A stretch of 64,000 nt of DNA from Gudongella sp046224405 (GCF_046224405.1 NZ_JBJXRK010000001.1:310001-374000); one strand, 5' to 3'; counted from the stretch's first letter, positions 16,725 to 26,079 are shown. Numbers and translations: made by a program. Notes: a model not told the origin generated them from the letters alone.

Positions 16725-16846
16725 ATAAACACCTCTCTTTATTTATTTGGTAGGACTATAAAACCCAAACTTCCGAGCGATCAATTTGTTAAACGTTCCG
16801 GTTTCAAAGCTATTATTCAGTTTCCAAACTGCAATTTATTGAACCC

Positions 16847-18037
16847 TTATCCTAGAATCCTTTCATGTCCTCTATTTTCAAGACTCATTAGCATTGCCTG
16901 AGGATTCTTTACCTTGCTCAAGAATATCATGGCAGCAATTACATAAGGCTTGTAGCTGGCTTCCTTATACAGAGGTATCCTGTATCTGTCGAATACAGAA
17001 GCAGCGACTTCCCCTTGTTCGCAGCTCACACCAGATATGTCCGCTGGCAAACAGTGCATGTAGAGGGCACTTCCATCCTTGGTTGTCTCCATCAGTTCCT
17101 CTGTGCACTCCCAATCCTTATGGTTGGCATTTTGAGCCAAAAGCTCTTTTTCAAGTGCCTTTATACCTTCAAAATCTCCCTTTCCGTATAGTTCAGTACG
17201 TTTTTCCATAGCTGTAAAAGGAGCCCAGCTCTTAGGATATACAATATCTGCATTTTCAAAGGCTTCTGCCATGCTATTGGTTCTGGTGAAGCTTCCACCT
17301 GACTCTTCAGCATTCTTTAGAGCTATTTCTTCAACTTCACTCATGACCTCGTAGCCTTCTGGATGAGCCAAAACCACTTCCATACCCATTCGCGTCATCA
17401 AGCCAATAATTCCCTGTGGAACTGATAGAGGCTTTCCATATGAGGGAGAGTATGCCCAAGTCATTGCAATCTTCTTGCCCTTTAGATTCTCTACCCCACC
17501 AAAATGGTTGATTATGTGAAGCATATCCGCCATACTCTGGGTTGGATGGTCTATATCGCATTGGAGGTTAACCAAGGTTGGTCTTTGTTCCAAAATACCA
17601 TCCTTATTTCCCTGCTGAACTGCTTCTGAAACTTCGCGCATGTATGTATTACCTTTTCCAATATACATATCATCACGTATTCCTATAATATCAGCCATAA
17701 AGGATACCATATTTGCAGTTTCACGAACTGTTTCACCATGTGCGATCTGGGATTTTCCCTCGTCCAGATCCTGCACTTCAAGTCCCAGCATGTTGCAAGC
17801 AGAAGCGTAGCTGAAGCGAGTACGGGTGGAATTGTCTCTAAACAATGATATTCCCAAACCACTGTCAAAAATTCTCGTTGAGATGTTGTTCTCCCTAAGA
17901 TGTCTTAGGGCATCTGCTACAGTAAAAACTGCGTCAAGCTCATCTCTGGTCTTCTCCCATGTCAATAAAAAATCTGAATTGTACATGTCTTTAAAATCAA
18001 GTTTGTTCAATTTATCGATATAATGATTCAAGGTCAT
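16847..18037 (-). CDS. ygeW: YgeW-type knotted carbamoyltransferase
   Basis: 396-residue member of the aspartate/ornithine carbamoyltransferase fold. The carbamoyl-phosphate motif is DNSTRTRFSYA and the C-terminal substrate motif is MHCLPADISG; both the extra C-terminal insert with Cys-Glu-Gln-Gly and the length match the YgeW group rather than ArgF or PyrB. YgeW-like enzymes have no settled substrate; they recur with ygeX and ygeY in clusters tied to anaerobic purine and ureide breakdown. In that setting the reverse reaction, releasing carbamoyl phosphate, is the likely direction. It starts 45 bases after ygeY. Confidence 0.88.
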   Translation of the reverse strand: MTLNHYIDKLNKLDFKDMYNSDFLLTWEKTRDELDAVFTVADALRHLRENNISTRIFDSGLGISLFRDNSTRTRFSYASACNMLGLEVQDLDEGKSQIAHGETVRETANMVSFMADIIGIRDDMYIGKGNTYMREVSEAVQQGNKDGILEQRPTLVNLQCDIDHPTQSMADMLHIINHFGGVENLKGKKIAMTWAYSPSYGKPLSVPQGIIGLMTRMGMEVVLAHPEGYEVMSEVEEIALKNAEESGGSFTRTNSMAEAFENADIVYPKSWAPFTAMEKRTELYGKGDFEGIKALEKELLAQNANHKDWECTEELMETTKDGSALYMHCLPADISGVSCEQGEVAASVFDRYRIPLYKEASYKPYVIAAMIFLSKVKNPQAMLMSLENRGHERILG

Positions 18038-18081
18038 TTATACTACCCCTTTTCCTGTTTTATTTTTAAAACCAATAAGAC

Positions 18082-19275
18082 CTACTTGCAATACATGTTG
18101 GGTACTGCAGCATAGACTGCAGCACATTTAACCAGGTCTGCCTTCCAAGTTTTTTCGTTTGGTGCATGTGCCTGTGCTTCCGCTCCTGGTCCAAATCCAA
18201 TACAAGGAATCCCGTAGCGTCCCATGATTGAAACTCCATTGGTTGAGAAAGTCCATTTGTCTACAAGTGGCTTGCCATACATTCCTTCATATGCTTCCAC
18301 CACTGCATTTGTTGCGGCATGCTCCTGAGGAATCACCCATGTTGGGAAGTAGCAATCAGTGGGGTATACCAGCCCTGTGTAGCTTGGTCTATCGTATTTG
18401 TACATTGTCACTTCTGCATTGTACTTTTTCACTGAAGGTAGCTCTCTGATTTCTTCCAAGGCTTTTTGATAGGTTTCGCCGTCAGTTAGTCTACGATCCA
18501 CTGATATTGCACACATGTCAGCGACAGCACATCTTGAAGGAGAATTAAAGAAGATTTCCGATACTGCCAAGGTACCCTTTCCTAAAAAGGGGTCATCATG
18601 CAGGTGATTATTCAACTCCCTGACTTCCTGCAATATGTCAGACATTTTATAGATTGCATTTTCACCGCGTTCCGGTGCAGACCCGTGACATGAAACACCT
18701 TTGACTTCAACACGAATCTCCATTCTACCTCTTTGTCCTCTGTATATGTTTCCATCAGTGGGCTCAGTTATAACCACAAATTCAGGTTTAACCTTGTCTT
18801 CATTGATGATATATTGCCAGCATAAACCATCACAATCCTCTTCCTGCACTGTTCCTGTTACCAAAACAGTGTATTTGTCATTTAGCAGGTCCAAATCCTT
18901 CATTATCCTTGCTCCATATACAGCTGATACAATTCCTCCCAGCTGGTCTGATGTTCCACGACCACCTATCTCAGTATCTGTCTCATAGCCTTCATATGGA
19001 TCAAAAGACCAGTTTGATAACTCTCCCAGGCCCACAGTATCTATATGGGCATCATAAGCAATCAGCTTTTCTCCATTTCCCATATATCCCAAGACATTCC
19101 CCATGGGATCCACTTCCACCTTGTCAAAATCCAAACTCTCCATTTCCTCAACAATACGTTTAATTACTCCCTCTTCCTCACAGCTTTCTCCAGGAATAGC
19201 CACCAAATCCCTTAAAAATTTAGTCATCCTTCCCTCGTAAGCTTCTGCTGCCAATTTGATTCCCTCAAAGTTCAT
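18082..19275 (-). CDS. ygeY: YgeY-family M20 metallohydrolase
   Basis: 397-residue M20 peptidase-fold amidohydrolase. Metal-site motifs in order: AYDAHIDTVGLG (His/Asp), TSDQLGGIVSA (Asp bridging ligand), VQEEDCDGL (catalytic Glu pair), TEPTDGNIYRGQRG (Asp/Glu ligand) and a late His in AQAHAPNE. The GRGTSDQLGG wording and length are those of YgeY, often annotated as a selenium-metabolism hydrolase although no selenium gene is here. It probably removes an acyl or carbamoyl group from an amino-acid derivative. It lies between the threonine-synthase-like gene and ygeW; ATG 19275 follows AAAGGAG. Confidence 0.88.
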   Translation of the reverse strand: MNFEGIKLAAEAYEGRMTKFLRDLVAIPGESCEEEGVIKRIVEEMESLDFDKVEVDPMGNVLGYMGNGEKLIAYDAHIDTVGLGELSNWSFDPYEGYETDTEIGGRGTSDQLGGIVSAVYGARIMKDLDLLNDKYTVLVTGTVQEEDCDGLCWQYIINEDKVKPEFVVITEPTDGNIYRGQRGRMEIRVEVKGVSCHGSAPERGENAIYKMSDILQEVRELNNHLHDDPFLGKGTLAVSEIFFNSPSRCAVADMCAISVDRRLTDGETYQKALEEIRELPSVKKYNAEVTMYKYDRPSYTGLVYPTDCYFPTWVIPQEHAATNAVVEAYEGMYGKPLVDKWTFSTNGVSIMGRYGIPCIGFGPGAEAQAHAPNEKTWKADLVKCAAVYAAVPNMYCK

Positions 19276-19309
19276 ACCCTAGCTCCTTTCTATGTTTGTT
19301 GACGACAAC

Positions 19310-20506
19310 CTATAAAAACAATGCTTCCGCTTCATCGATATCATATGTTTTCACTTCAACACCTGATCTAACTGCGTCCGTATCTTTAAGTCCATTCCCT
19401 GTGACCACAATACATACTGAATCGGTCCTTTTCAATTCACCTGAACGGATCATTTTCTTTACCCCTGCATAGGGTGCTGCTCCTGCTGGCTCTGAAAAAA
19501 TTCCCGTGGACCTTGACATTTCCTTTATGCTATCGATAATTTCATCATCCCGAACCGAAATGAAATGTCCTCCAGTTGACTCTACGTACTTGCAAGCCTT
19601 AATAACATCTCGTGGGTTACCTACAGATATGCTATCCGCAACCGAGTTTGCCGGCTCGATTATGGGTGTGTATGGTTTTCCCTTGTCAAATACATGTTTG
19701 ATTGTGGCTGCCTTTTCTGATTGTACACCTATGACAATTGGAACACTGTCAACAAGACCCAAATCATAAAATTCCTTAAAGCCCTTGCAAATGCCACTGA
19801 TGACTGTACCGTCTCCAACACCTACAAAACAGTAATCTGGCACCTTATAGTCATTCTGAATCAGGATTTCATAGGCTCCGGTCTTTTTCCCTTCCAAAAG
19901 ATATGGATTGATTGCAGAATTTCTGCAATACCAGCCCTTCTTTCTTCCAACTCTCAAGGAAAGGCTGAAAACCTCATCATATGTTGAGTTTATTGGAATA
20001 ACTTCCGCACCTGCAACAAGTAGCTGTGTAAGTTTTCCTTTTGGAATCGTACTGGGAACAAAAATCACCGTTCTAAGGGCTGTACCCGCTGCAGTGAGAG
20101 CAAGGGAGGAGGCCGCGTTTCCGGTAGATGCGCAATAGATTGTGTCAGCTCCACATTCAATGGCTTTGTTTACTGCAATAATGCTTGCACGGTCCTTGTA
20201 TGAACTGGAGAAGCTAATGCCGTCAAACTTTATCATCAATTCATCAAATCCAAGGAGTCCTTTGAACTTGTAGAGAGGTGTACCGCCGATGGATTGGTCT
20301 ATAGGGGTATGTGATGTAGCTGGAATCAGATCCTTAAATTGAAATATACTCCCTTTGGGTTCAAATTCTTTTTCAATCTTAATATTTTCATAATCGTATA
20401 TAACCTCAAGTGTTCCATACAAGTCTCCACATTTGTCACATGTATATCTTGTTTCAGTTGGCTCATATTCCTCACCACAGGTAATGCATCTTAATAAGTA
20501 GCTCAT
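19310..20506 (-). CDS. Threonine synthase-like PLP enzyme with N-terminal zinc ribbon
   Basis: 398-residue fold-type-II PLP protein. A zinc ribbon of Cys7, Cys10, Cys23 and Cys26 comes first, then the cofactor Lys in SSYKDRAS (compare SFKDRG of threonine synthase), and the ASTGNAASS phosphate loop. The Lys context is divergent and no homoserine-pathway genes are nearby, so a lyase or beta-replacement reaction in a catabolic pathway is more likely than threonine synthesis. It occupies the place that ygeX (diaminopropionate ammonia-lyase) holds in related clusters but is not that protein. Confidence 0.8.
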   Translation of the reverse strand: MSYLLRCITCGEEYEPTETRYTCDKCGDLYGTLEVIYDYENIKIEKEFEPKGSIFQFKDLIPATSHTPIDQSIGGTPLYKFKGLLGFDELMIKFDGISFSSSYKDRASIIAVNKAIECGADTIYCASTGNAASSLALTAAGTALRTVIFVPSTIPKGKLTQLLVAGAEVIPINSTYDEVFSLSLRVGRKKGWYCRNSAINPYLLEGKKTGAYEILIQNDYKVPDYCFVGVGDGTVISGICKGFKEFYDLGLVDSVPIVIGVQSEKAATIKHVFDKGKPYTPIIEPANSVADSISVGNPRDVIKACKYVESTGGHFISVRDDEIIDSIKEMSRSTGIFSEPAGAAPYAGVKKMIRSGELKRTDSVCIVVTGNGLKDTDAVRSGVEVKTYDIDEAEALFL

Positions 20507-20530
20507 TTCAACTTCCTCCTAAGTTAAGGG

Positions 20531-22006
20531 CTATAATTCCAGGGCTTTTACTTTTTCATTGAAGGATATGATAAGGTCATCCAGCTCTTTTGCCTTTTCA
20601 GGGATTGATGTCCAATATTCTTCATCGTACCACTGTGCCATGATTTCATCATAGGTCTTGCCCTGTTGCTCCACCCATGTATAATATTTTAGATTATGGA
20701 TTGCCTTTCTGTCATAATAGCCAAGTTCCTTGAAATAGCTGATGTCAATACCCATGAAATATCTGGCAAAAACTTCATGAGCATGGAATGCTGTAAACTC
20801 ACCACGCTCAGCATTAAGCTCATCCAGCCTGCTCTTATACATCTCCATTGAATCGGTGAGTATTGTAACTATGACATCATCTTCTGTAAGCTCGAAATAC
20901 TTTGCGTACTTTATGGCACCTATTATGTTGGCTGCACCGGAAATTCCCACCCAGGACAATTTATCCATGGTCTCATCATCAACCCCTTTTTCTTTTAGGA
21001 GTTCAATACCATTGGGCTCATTGAACATTCTGATCCAGTTCATTGAAGCCTCATCATCAATGGCAATGGCAACATCAGTGTTTTTTACATTGTGAATCCA
21101 AGGAATATGCTTATCCCCAATACCTTCAATCCTATGGTCTCCAAACCCGTTGTTAAAGATCGTAGGACACTGCTGTGCTTCAGATGCTGCAATCTTACTG
21201 GTAGGATAGACCTTTTTAAGGTAGTCGCCCGCAGCTATGGTCCCACCTGAACCTGTACAGCTTACAAGACCATGATAGTTACCCTTTATTTTATTCAAAA
21301 CACTTTCAATTGCAGCGCCTGTTATCTCATGATGCCAAAGGTAATTTCCAAATTCCTCAAACTGGTTGAAAATCATTAGATCTTCCCCAGAATTTCTCAA
21401 TTCCCAGCATTTATCGAATATTTCCTTGACATTGCTTTCGGTTCCCGCAGTTTTTATCGTCTCGCCTGCCACACTTTCAAGCCATTCAAAACGTTCCTTG
21501 CTCATACCTTCAGGCAAGATGGCTATGGACTCACAGGATAATAGTGCAGAATCATATGCACCACCACGACAGTAGTTTCCAGTTGAAGGCCATACTGCTT
21601 TGGTGGAGGTGGGATCGAATTGCCCAGTCACTAGACGGGGTACAAGACAGGCAAAAGCTGCACCTACCTTATGAGATCCTGTAGGAATCCACTTACCACT
21701 AATGGCAATTATTTTTGCCTTTACTCCAGAAATTTCTCTTGGGATTTCAAGGTAATTCACATCTGAAAACCCACCGCCCGATTTTTTAGGCTCATTATGC
21801 CAGCTTATCCTGAATAGATTCAATGGATCCAAATCCCATAAGTCAATGTCCTTGAGTTTTTCCTTGATTTCATCTGGAATCAGGTCTGGATTTTTCATTT
21901 GCTCAAATGTTGGGATTATGAAGTTTTGTTTTTTTGCCTGCACCAAAGCATTTAGCAGTTTTTCTTCATTTACTGTTAGATCAATTTGATTAAAAGCTTT
22001 TTTCAT
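20531..22006 (-). CDS. Fold-type-II PLP-dependent enzyme, catabolic, substrate unknown
   Basis: 491-residue protein of the tryptophan-synthase-beta/cysteine-synthase fold. The PLP Lys is 113 in PTGSHKVGAAFA; the STGNYCRGGAYDSA segment is the substrate loop and CTGSGGTIAAG the glycine-rich phosphate loop. It is longer than cysteine synthases (about 310) and than YgeX (about 400), with a C-terminal extension rich in aromatic residues. First gene after the sigma-54 promoter, so it probably carries out a key step. Start ATG 22006 after AAGGAGGG. An ammonia-lyase or beta-elimination reaction is inferred, not shown. Confidence 0.75.
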   Translation of the reverse strand: MKKAFNQIDLTVNEEKLLNALVQAKKQNFIIPTFEQMKNPDLIPDEIKEKLKDIDLWDLDPLNLFRISWHNEPKKSGGGFSDVNYLEIPREISGVKAKIIAISGKWIPTGSHKVGAAFACLVPRLVTGQFDPTSTKAVWPSTGNYCRGGAYDSALLSCESIAILPEGMSKERFEWLESVAGETIKTAGTESNVKEIFDKCWELRNSGEDLMIFNQFEEFGNYLWHHEITGAAIESVLNKIKGNYHGLVSCTGSGGTIAAGDYLKKVYPTSKIAASEAQQCPTIFNNGFGDHRIEGIGDKHIPWIHNVKNTDVAIAIDDEASMNWIRMFNEPNGIELLKEKGVDDETMDKLSWVGISGAANIIGAIKYAKYFELTEDDVIVTILTDSMEMYKSRLDELNAERGEFTAFHAHEVFARYFMGIDISYFKELGYYDRKAIHNLKYYTWVEQQGKTYDEIMAQWYDEEYWTSIPEKAKELDDLIISFNEKVKALEL

Positions 22007-22073
22007 TACACCCTCCTTGTTAATGTTTGTCTTCGATGGAGATTAATACTTGTTGATATACCTATTAGATAAA

Positions 22074-22088
22074 GCAATAAGTGTGCCA
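22074..22088 (-). promoter_or_regulatory. Sigma-54 (-24/-12) promoter of the ygeW/ygeY operon
   Basis: TGGCACACTTATTGC on the minus strand fits TGGCAC-N5-TTGC exactly. The predicted start is near 22063, leaving about 57 bases of leader. The YgeV-like activator gene is just upstream. TTGTTGATAT occurs at 22050-22060 and, inverted, near 22151-22160; these are possible activator or operator sites. Confidence 0.88.
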
Positions 22089-22171
22089 AGTAATACCCCA
22101 TCCTCCTATGTCTGGAAAACATTTTCATGGAATCTGACTTGAACACCAAAATATCAACAATACTTTTCCAA

Positions 22172-22211
22172 ATAAAAAAATGCATCTATAAGTATTACTT
22201 ATAAATGCATT
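22172..22211 (-). terminator. Terminator of the YgeV-like regulator gene
   Basis: AATGCATTTATAAGT and ACTTATAGATGCATT (minus strand) form a 15-bp stem with one mismatch and a 3-base loop, followed by TTTTTTT. It separates the regulator transcript from the operon promoter. Confidence 0.85.
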
Positions 22212-22276
22212 CATGGTTCCCTTTGTTTTTCCATATATTGGTTCTCAATTTTAAAAATGATTTCTCATATTGAGAA

Positions 22277-24040
22277 TTATTGGCCTAGATACTCTCTAAG
22301 TTTCCGGTAATAAGTAGCCAGGCTTATGCCTAAACTATCTGCTGCCTGCTTCTTCCCCTCTGTGCTGTCTCCAAATATTATCGATGCTTTTGTAACCTCT
22401 CTTTTCTCAAGATCCTTCAGTGTGATCACATCATTACTGTAATAATAATCTTGACCCTGGTTGTCTTTTTTGGTGACATCCTCAAAGAAATCCGATGGCA
22501 AGGTTTTGTTGTCAAGTATTCCATCAGCCTCCATCATATTTACCATAAACTCAATGGTATTCTCCAATTCACGGACGTTTCCCTTCCAGTAATGATTTTC
22601 AAGCAAACTCATTGTACTGCCTTGAATATGGCTATACTCCTTCTCCAATAGTAGCACGTACCTATCTATGAAGAACTTGACCAGTTCTTCAATGTCCTGT
22701 GGTCTTTCTCTTAGCGGCTGGATATTTATTGGAATGACATTTAATCTGTAGTATAAATCCTCCCTGAATTTTTTCTGCAGCATCATCTCTTTCAAATCCT
22801 TGTTTGTTGCTGCAATTACTCTTACATCAATGGGGATAACTTGGTTTGATCCAATTCTGGTTATTGACTTTTCCTGCAAGACCCGCAACAGTTTTCCCTG
22901 TAAATAAATTGGCATGTCTCCTATCTCATCAAGAAAGATTATTCCATGGTTTGCCAGCTCAAACTTACCTATTCTACCCCTTGGATCAGCACCACTAAAT
23001 GCACCCTTAACATATCCAAATAACTCACTTTCAAGTAGTGACTCTGGTATGGCTGCACAGTTCACTGCAACAAATTTCTGATTTCTTCTTTCACTTTCAC
23101 GCCATATGGCTGTCGCCACCATTTCCTTACCGGTACCACTTTCCCCTGTAATCAATACTGTAGACTTTGAACCAGCGACCTTTCTAATGTTGTATTTAAG
23201 TTCATTTGTAGCATCGCTACCCCCAATTATGTTTTTTGTTTCCAGCGTCTTTAGAGTTGATGTGACCTCATAAAGATCTGCCTGAACCTGCTTCATATTC
23301 TTAAAGATAAAAATATTATTATATAGGTCACTTTTGATCTCAAGGGGATAAATGGCCCCGATAGCGAAAATATCCTTATCTTCAACGGTCAGCTTGTATT
23401 CCAAGGTGTTGTTGATTGAGTCTCCCGTGCTTGTAATCTTAATTTCTTTCCCTTCCACATCAGATATTCCCAAATATTTTCTTGCACTCTGATTTCCAGA
23501 CATTATTATACTGTCTTTGCTGATCAATAGGACACCCTGGTCCATGAAGTTTATAACACTGTCAAGAATGCTGATTGTATTGTAGCTGATTTCCTTTTCC
23601 TTAGCTTCCTTTGCTTTTGCAGCAATAAAGTAGGCAATCTGTTTAATAAACTCAAGATACAGACTTTCGTTCTTTAGAATAATCTCTTTCTGCTCCAAGG
23701 TACTCCCTACCAGTCCGATTATTCCAATTATCTCTTCATCTGATTTTATGGGCATTGATACTTCAATAGTTTCCTTGCAATTGCTCCTGTTGGGACAGCC
23801 CCTGCATAGGGAGTCCTCCCCTGGACAATATATTATCTGTGTTTTCCCAGTGTTGAGAATATGTTTGTATACATGCCCTTCATCCGACATGTCAATGTTT
23901 ACACCGCTTGCATAGATTCCTGTTCCTGCAATACGAAAGAGAGTATTGTCAACCACTTCCACATCCACACCGGATACTTGGGAAATTACATTTGCATATT
24001 CCTGTACAATGTTTTGAATCTTGTGTAAATCAAATCCCAT
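22277..24040 (-). CDS. YgeV-like sigma-54-dependent activator
   Basis: 587-residue enhancer-binding protein. The N-terminal 150 residues form a sensor domain with a Cys cluster (YCPGEDSLCRGCPNRSNC: four Cys) that could hold metal or an Fe-S centre. A PAS-like segment follows (about 160-245), then AAA+ with Walker A GESGTGKE, the loop GAFSGA (Ser in place of Thr in GAFTGA), Walker B GIIFLDEIGDMP, and a short Fis-type helix-turn-helix at the C-terminus. Length and gene neighbours match YgeV of the ygeV-W-X-Y clusters. It very likely activates the sigma-54 promoter directly downstream. Confidence 0.88.
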   Translation of the reverse strand: MGFDLHKIQNIVQEYANVISQVSGVDVEVVDNTLFRIAGTGIYASGVNIDMSDEGHVYKHILNTGKTQIIYCPGEDSLCRGCPNRSNCKETIEVSMPIKSDEEIIGIIGLVGSTLEQKEIILKNESLYLEFIKQIAYFIAAKAKEAKEKEISYNTISILDSVINFMDQGVLLISKDSIIMSGNQSARKYLGISDVEGKEIKITSTGDSINNTLEYKLTVEDKDIFAIGAIYPLEIKSDLYNNIFIFKNMKQVQADLYEVTSTLKTLETKNIIGGSDATNELKYNIRKVAGSKSTVLITGESGTGKEMVATAIWRESERRNQKFVAVNCAAIPESLLESELFGYVKGAFSGADPRGRIGKFELANHGIIFLDEIGDMPIYLQGKLLRVLQEKSITRIGSNQVIPIDVRVIAATNKDLKEMMLQKKFREDLYYRLNVIPINIQPLRERPQDIEELVKFFIDRYVLLLEKEYSHIQGSTMSLLENHYWKGNVRELENTIEFMVNMMEADGILDNKTLPSDFFEDVTKKDNQGQDYYYSNDVITLKDLEKREVTKASIIFGDSTEGKKQAADSLGISLATYYRKLREYLGQ

Positions 24041-24080
24041 CCTACCACCCTTTTCAGAACTTTTCTAAGTCATATTACTA

Positions 24081-24089
24081 ATTATAGCA
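24081..24089 (-). promoter_or_regulatory. Extended -10 promoter of the YgeV-like gene
   Basis: TGCTATAAT on the minus strand, about 40 bases before the regulator start. No good -35 box. Confidence 0.5.
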
Positions 24090-24135
24090 CAAATTAGCAT
24101 TACAACTGTCGATCAATTCCTCTACTCCCTGAAAT

Positions 24136-24678
24136 TTAATTTGGAATTGCCGTTTTGGAATAAAGTACTGTATGAATAATTCCACTGCCCTTGTTTTCCG
24201 ACTTCTTCAATATGATCCTATCCACCTTAATGGACATTCCCTGGACCATTTCGGTATACCTGGAGGGATTGAAGTCATCAGCTACCTTTACATCCCTGCC
24301 AACTGTTATATGAGGTGTATATTCCCTTTTTTCAAGTTCGAATCCACGGTCTGAAAGAGCATTATGCAGACACCTTTGAAGGTCCTGAAGCTCCTCATTC
24401 CTCTCCAGACCTACCCAGTAAATCTTCCCAGACCGCTTCTGGAACCAGCCAAGTCCGGACATATGCAGCACAAATTTGTTGAAATCAACGGTATCCATCG
24501 CTTGAATTACATCTCCCAGCCTCTCATCCTCAACCTCTCCAAGGAAATTGAGGGTCAAATGCATGTGCTCCGGTTTTGTGAATCTTCCCTTGTTGGACTC
24601 TTTCTTCAAGCTTGTTTTAAGCCTGTTGACAGCATCAAGCTGGTCCTGTTCAAGATCTATGCAGATAAAAAGTCTCAT
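24136..24678 (-). CDS. thpR: RNA 2',3'-cyclic phosphodiesterase
   Basis: 180-residue two-histidine phosphoesterase. The H-x-T/S-x motifs are His40 (HLTL) and His123 (HITV). It hydrolyses 2',3'-cyclic RNA ends to 2'-phosphates and historically was assayed as a 2'-5' RNA ligase. Start ATG 24678 after CGGAGG. It follows the amidase gene; a hairpin lies between them. Confidence 0.93.
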   Translation of the reverse strand: MRLFICIDLEQDQLDAVNRLKTSLKKESNKGRFTKPEHMHLTLNFLGEVEDERLGDVIQAMDTVDFNKFVLHMSGLGWFQKRSGKIYWVGLERNEELQDLQRCLHNALSDRGFELEKREYTPHITVGRDVKVADDFNPSRYTEMVQGMSIKVDRIILKKSENKGSGIIHTVLYSKTAIPN

Positions 24679-24702
24679 TATAAACCTCCGAATTCAAGTA
24701 TA

Positions 24703-24732
24703 CGGATAGGCCCATGGGCCTATCCGATTTTT
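24703..24732. terminator. Perfect 24-base palindrome between amidase and thpR
   Basis: CGGATAGGCCC/GGGCCTATCCG (24703-24726) is a perfect stem; ATTTTT follows on the plus strand. On the minus strand, where both genes lie, it would fold in the gap upstream of the amidase stop's neighbour region and before no clear T-run, so it more likely stabilises or separates messages than stops them fully. Confidence 0.5.
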
Positions 24733-24736
24733 ACTG

Positions 24737-26035
24737 CTACTTGATATTATACTGGTCTTTGACCATTTCCAAAAGACCTGCTTTTTCCAGCAGTTCAACA
24801 GGAGCCAAGAATGTAATTGTCGCAGTCCCAGGATACCTTCCAATTTCCAATCCACCATTTATGGTGGTTCTGTTCTTGACCTCCGGAACTGTAATTCCCA
24901 GTACCGATGCAGCCCTTTCAAGACCATTGTCTATTGCAATGTTCAGGTTTTCACCTGTTCCCACAAAGGATATGGGGGCTGTTTCCTCAAATTTTTCCAT
25001 TCCCAGATGATTCCCAAGCTTCATTGCCTTGCTCTTTTCAGCCTCGGTAATGGGTTTTGCCAGATGAGGCAGATCCTCCTCCAAGGGCAATATTATGGGA
25101 CCATCAAGCTTCAAGCCTTTCAAAAGCTTTACCTTCAGGGTAACCACCGCTGATACGTCAGTGGTGTGTCCGGCAATTTCCCCATCGCCCTGCATACCAT
25201 GGACATCTCCCACATAAACTCCTCCACCTTCGACCTTGACGGGACAGATTACAACAGCTCCCTCACGAACCCTGTTTATATCCATATGGCCGTCAGTCTT
25301 GCTCCTTTGAAGGGTTTCATTGTCAATTGCATACTCATGGGGTGCTCCAATGAGGAAGGCTCCAAAGTCTCCTGCATTGTGTGAATCCGGCATTGGGACC
25401 GATGGCGTTGTTCCAAGCTGACCGATGAAGGGTCTCATTCTTGATATATTCCCGGTTATATCATGTGGTGCAAAGGTTACGATGGGATTCTGAATTGAAG
25501 CATCTGGAATCGCCATGACCTCCTTTGCCCTTTTTGCCATCTCTTCAGCCTTTTCCTTAGTCAAGGTGAGTCCCACGGATTTCTCCTCATTGAAGGCCAT
25601 TGTATATCCATGGGTGAATTTGAAGGGTGCAATTTCAGCTCCGCAGTGGGCACATCTCACTGAAGCATCCCCTATTCCCTCCAGCACAGTATCCGGATGC
25701 TTTGCTCCACAATGGGGGCATTTACCTGCTACAAATGGATCTCCATCAAAGTTTTCCGGAACTGTGAACTCATTTCCCGAGGCTACTACAGAGGATGTAA
25801 CTGCAACGGATTTTATATAGATCGCAATTGCATCTCCAACCTGAGCCCCCTCTACAAATACAGGCTTCGTAACCTCATGACCACCTCTAAGTGCCGGTGT
25901 TATCATCGGCCCCCAGCATCCCGGTGCGGTGTTTGCAATAATGGTCCCCCCGTCCCTTACAGGACCCAGCATGGGTTCATTTGGGTCAAGAACACCGTTT
26001 GTGAGCTCATTTACCATAACTGTTTGCTTCGCCAT
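24737..26035 (-). CDS. Acetamidase/formamidase family protein
   Basis: 432-residue FmdA/AmdA-fold amidase that releases ammonia from short amides. Characteristic runs are PGCWGPMITPALRGGH, a zinc-ribbon-like insert at about 105-140 with CPHCG and CAHCG, PMPDSHNAGDFGAFL and VGDVHGMQGDGEIAG. The Cys insert is not present in the shortest members. The start at ATG 26035 (MAKQTVMV), eight bases after AGGAGG, is preferred over an ATG six bases upstream. Its exact amide substrate is not predictable. Confidence 0.88.
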   Translation of the reverse strand: MAKQTVMVNELTNGVLDPNEPMLGPVRDGGTIIANTAPGCWGPMITPALRGGHEVTKPVFVEGAQVGDAIAIYIKSVAVTSSVVASGNEFTVPENFDGDPFVAGKCPHCGAKHPDTVLEGIGDASVRCAHCGAEIAPFKFTHGYTMAFNEEKSVGLTLTKEKAEEMAKRAKEVMAIPDASIQNPIVTFAPHDITGNISRMRPFIGQLGTTPSVPMPDSHNAGDFGAFLIGAPHEYAIDNETLQRSKTDGHMDINRVREGAVVICPVKVEGGGVYVGDVHGMQGDGEIAGHTTDVSAVVTLKVKLLKGLKLDGPIILPLEEDLPHLAKPITEAEKSKAMKLGNHLGMEKFEETAPISFVGTGENLNIAIDNGLERAASVLGITVPEVKNRTTINGGLEIGRYPGTATITFLAPVELLEKAGLLEMVKDQYNIK

Positions 26036-26079
26036 ATTCATTACCTCCTTGCACTTTCAACTATCCACCATACACAGTC

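Noticed and set aside
16725..16846. Extra gene or riboswitch in the 122-base gap between ygeW and the symporter
   Set aside because: No open frame, ribosome site, conserved hairpin pattern or promoter was seen.
20531..22006. Calling the first PLP enzyme of the operon YgeX (diaminopropionate ammonia-lyase)
   Set aside because: Length (491 versus about 400) and the PTGSHKVGAAFA active-site wording differ from what I know of YgeX.
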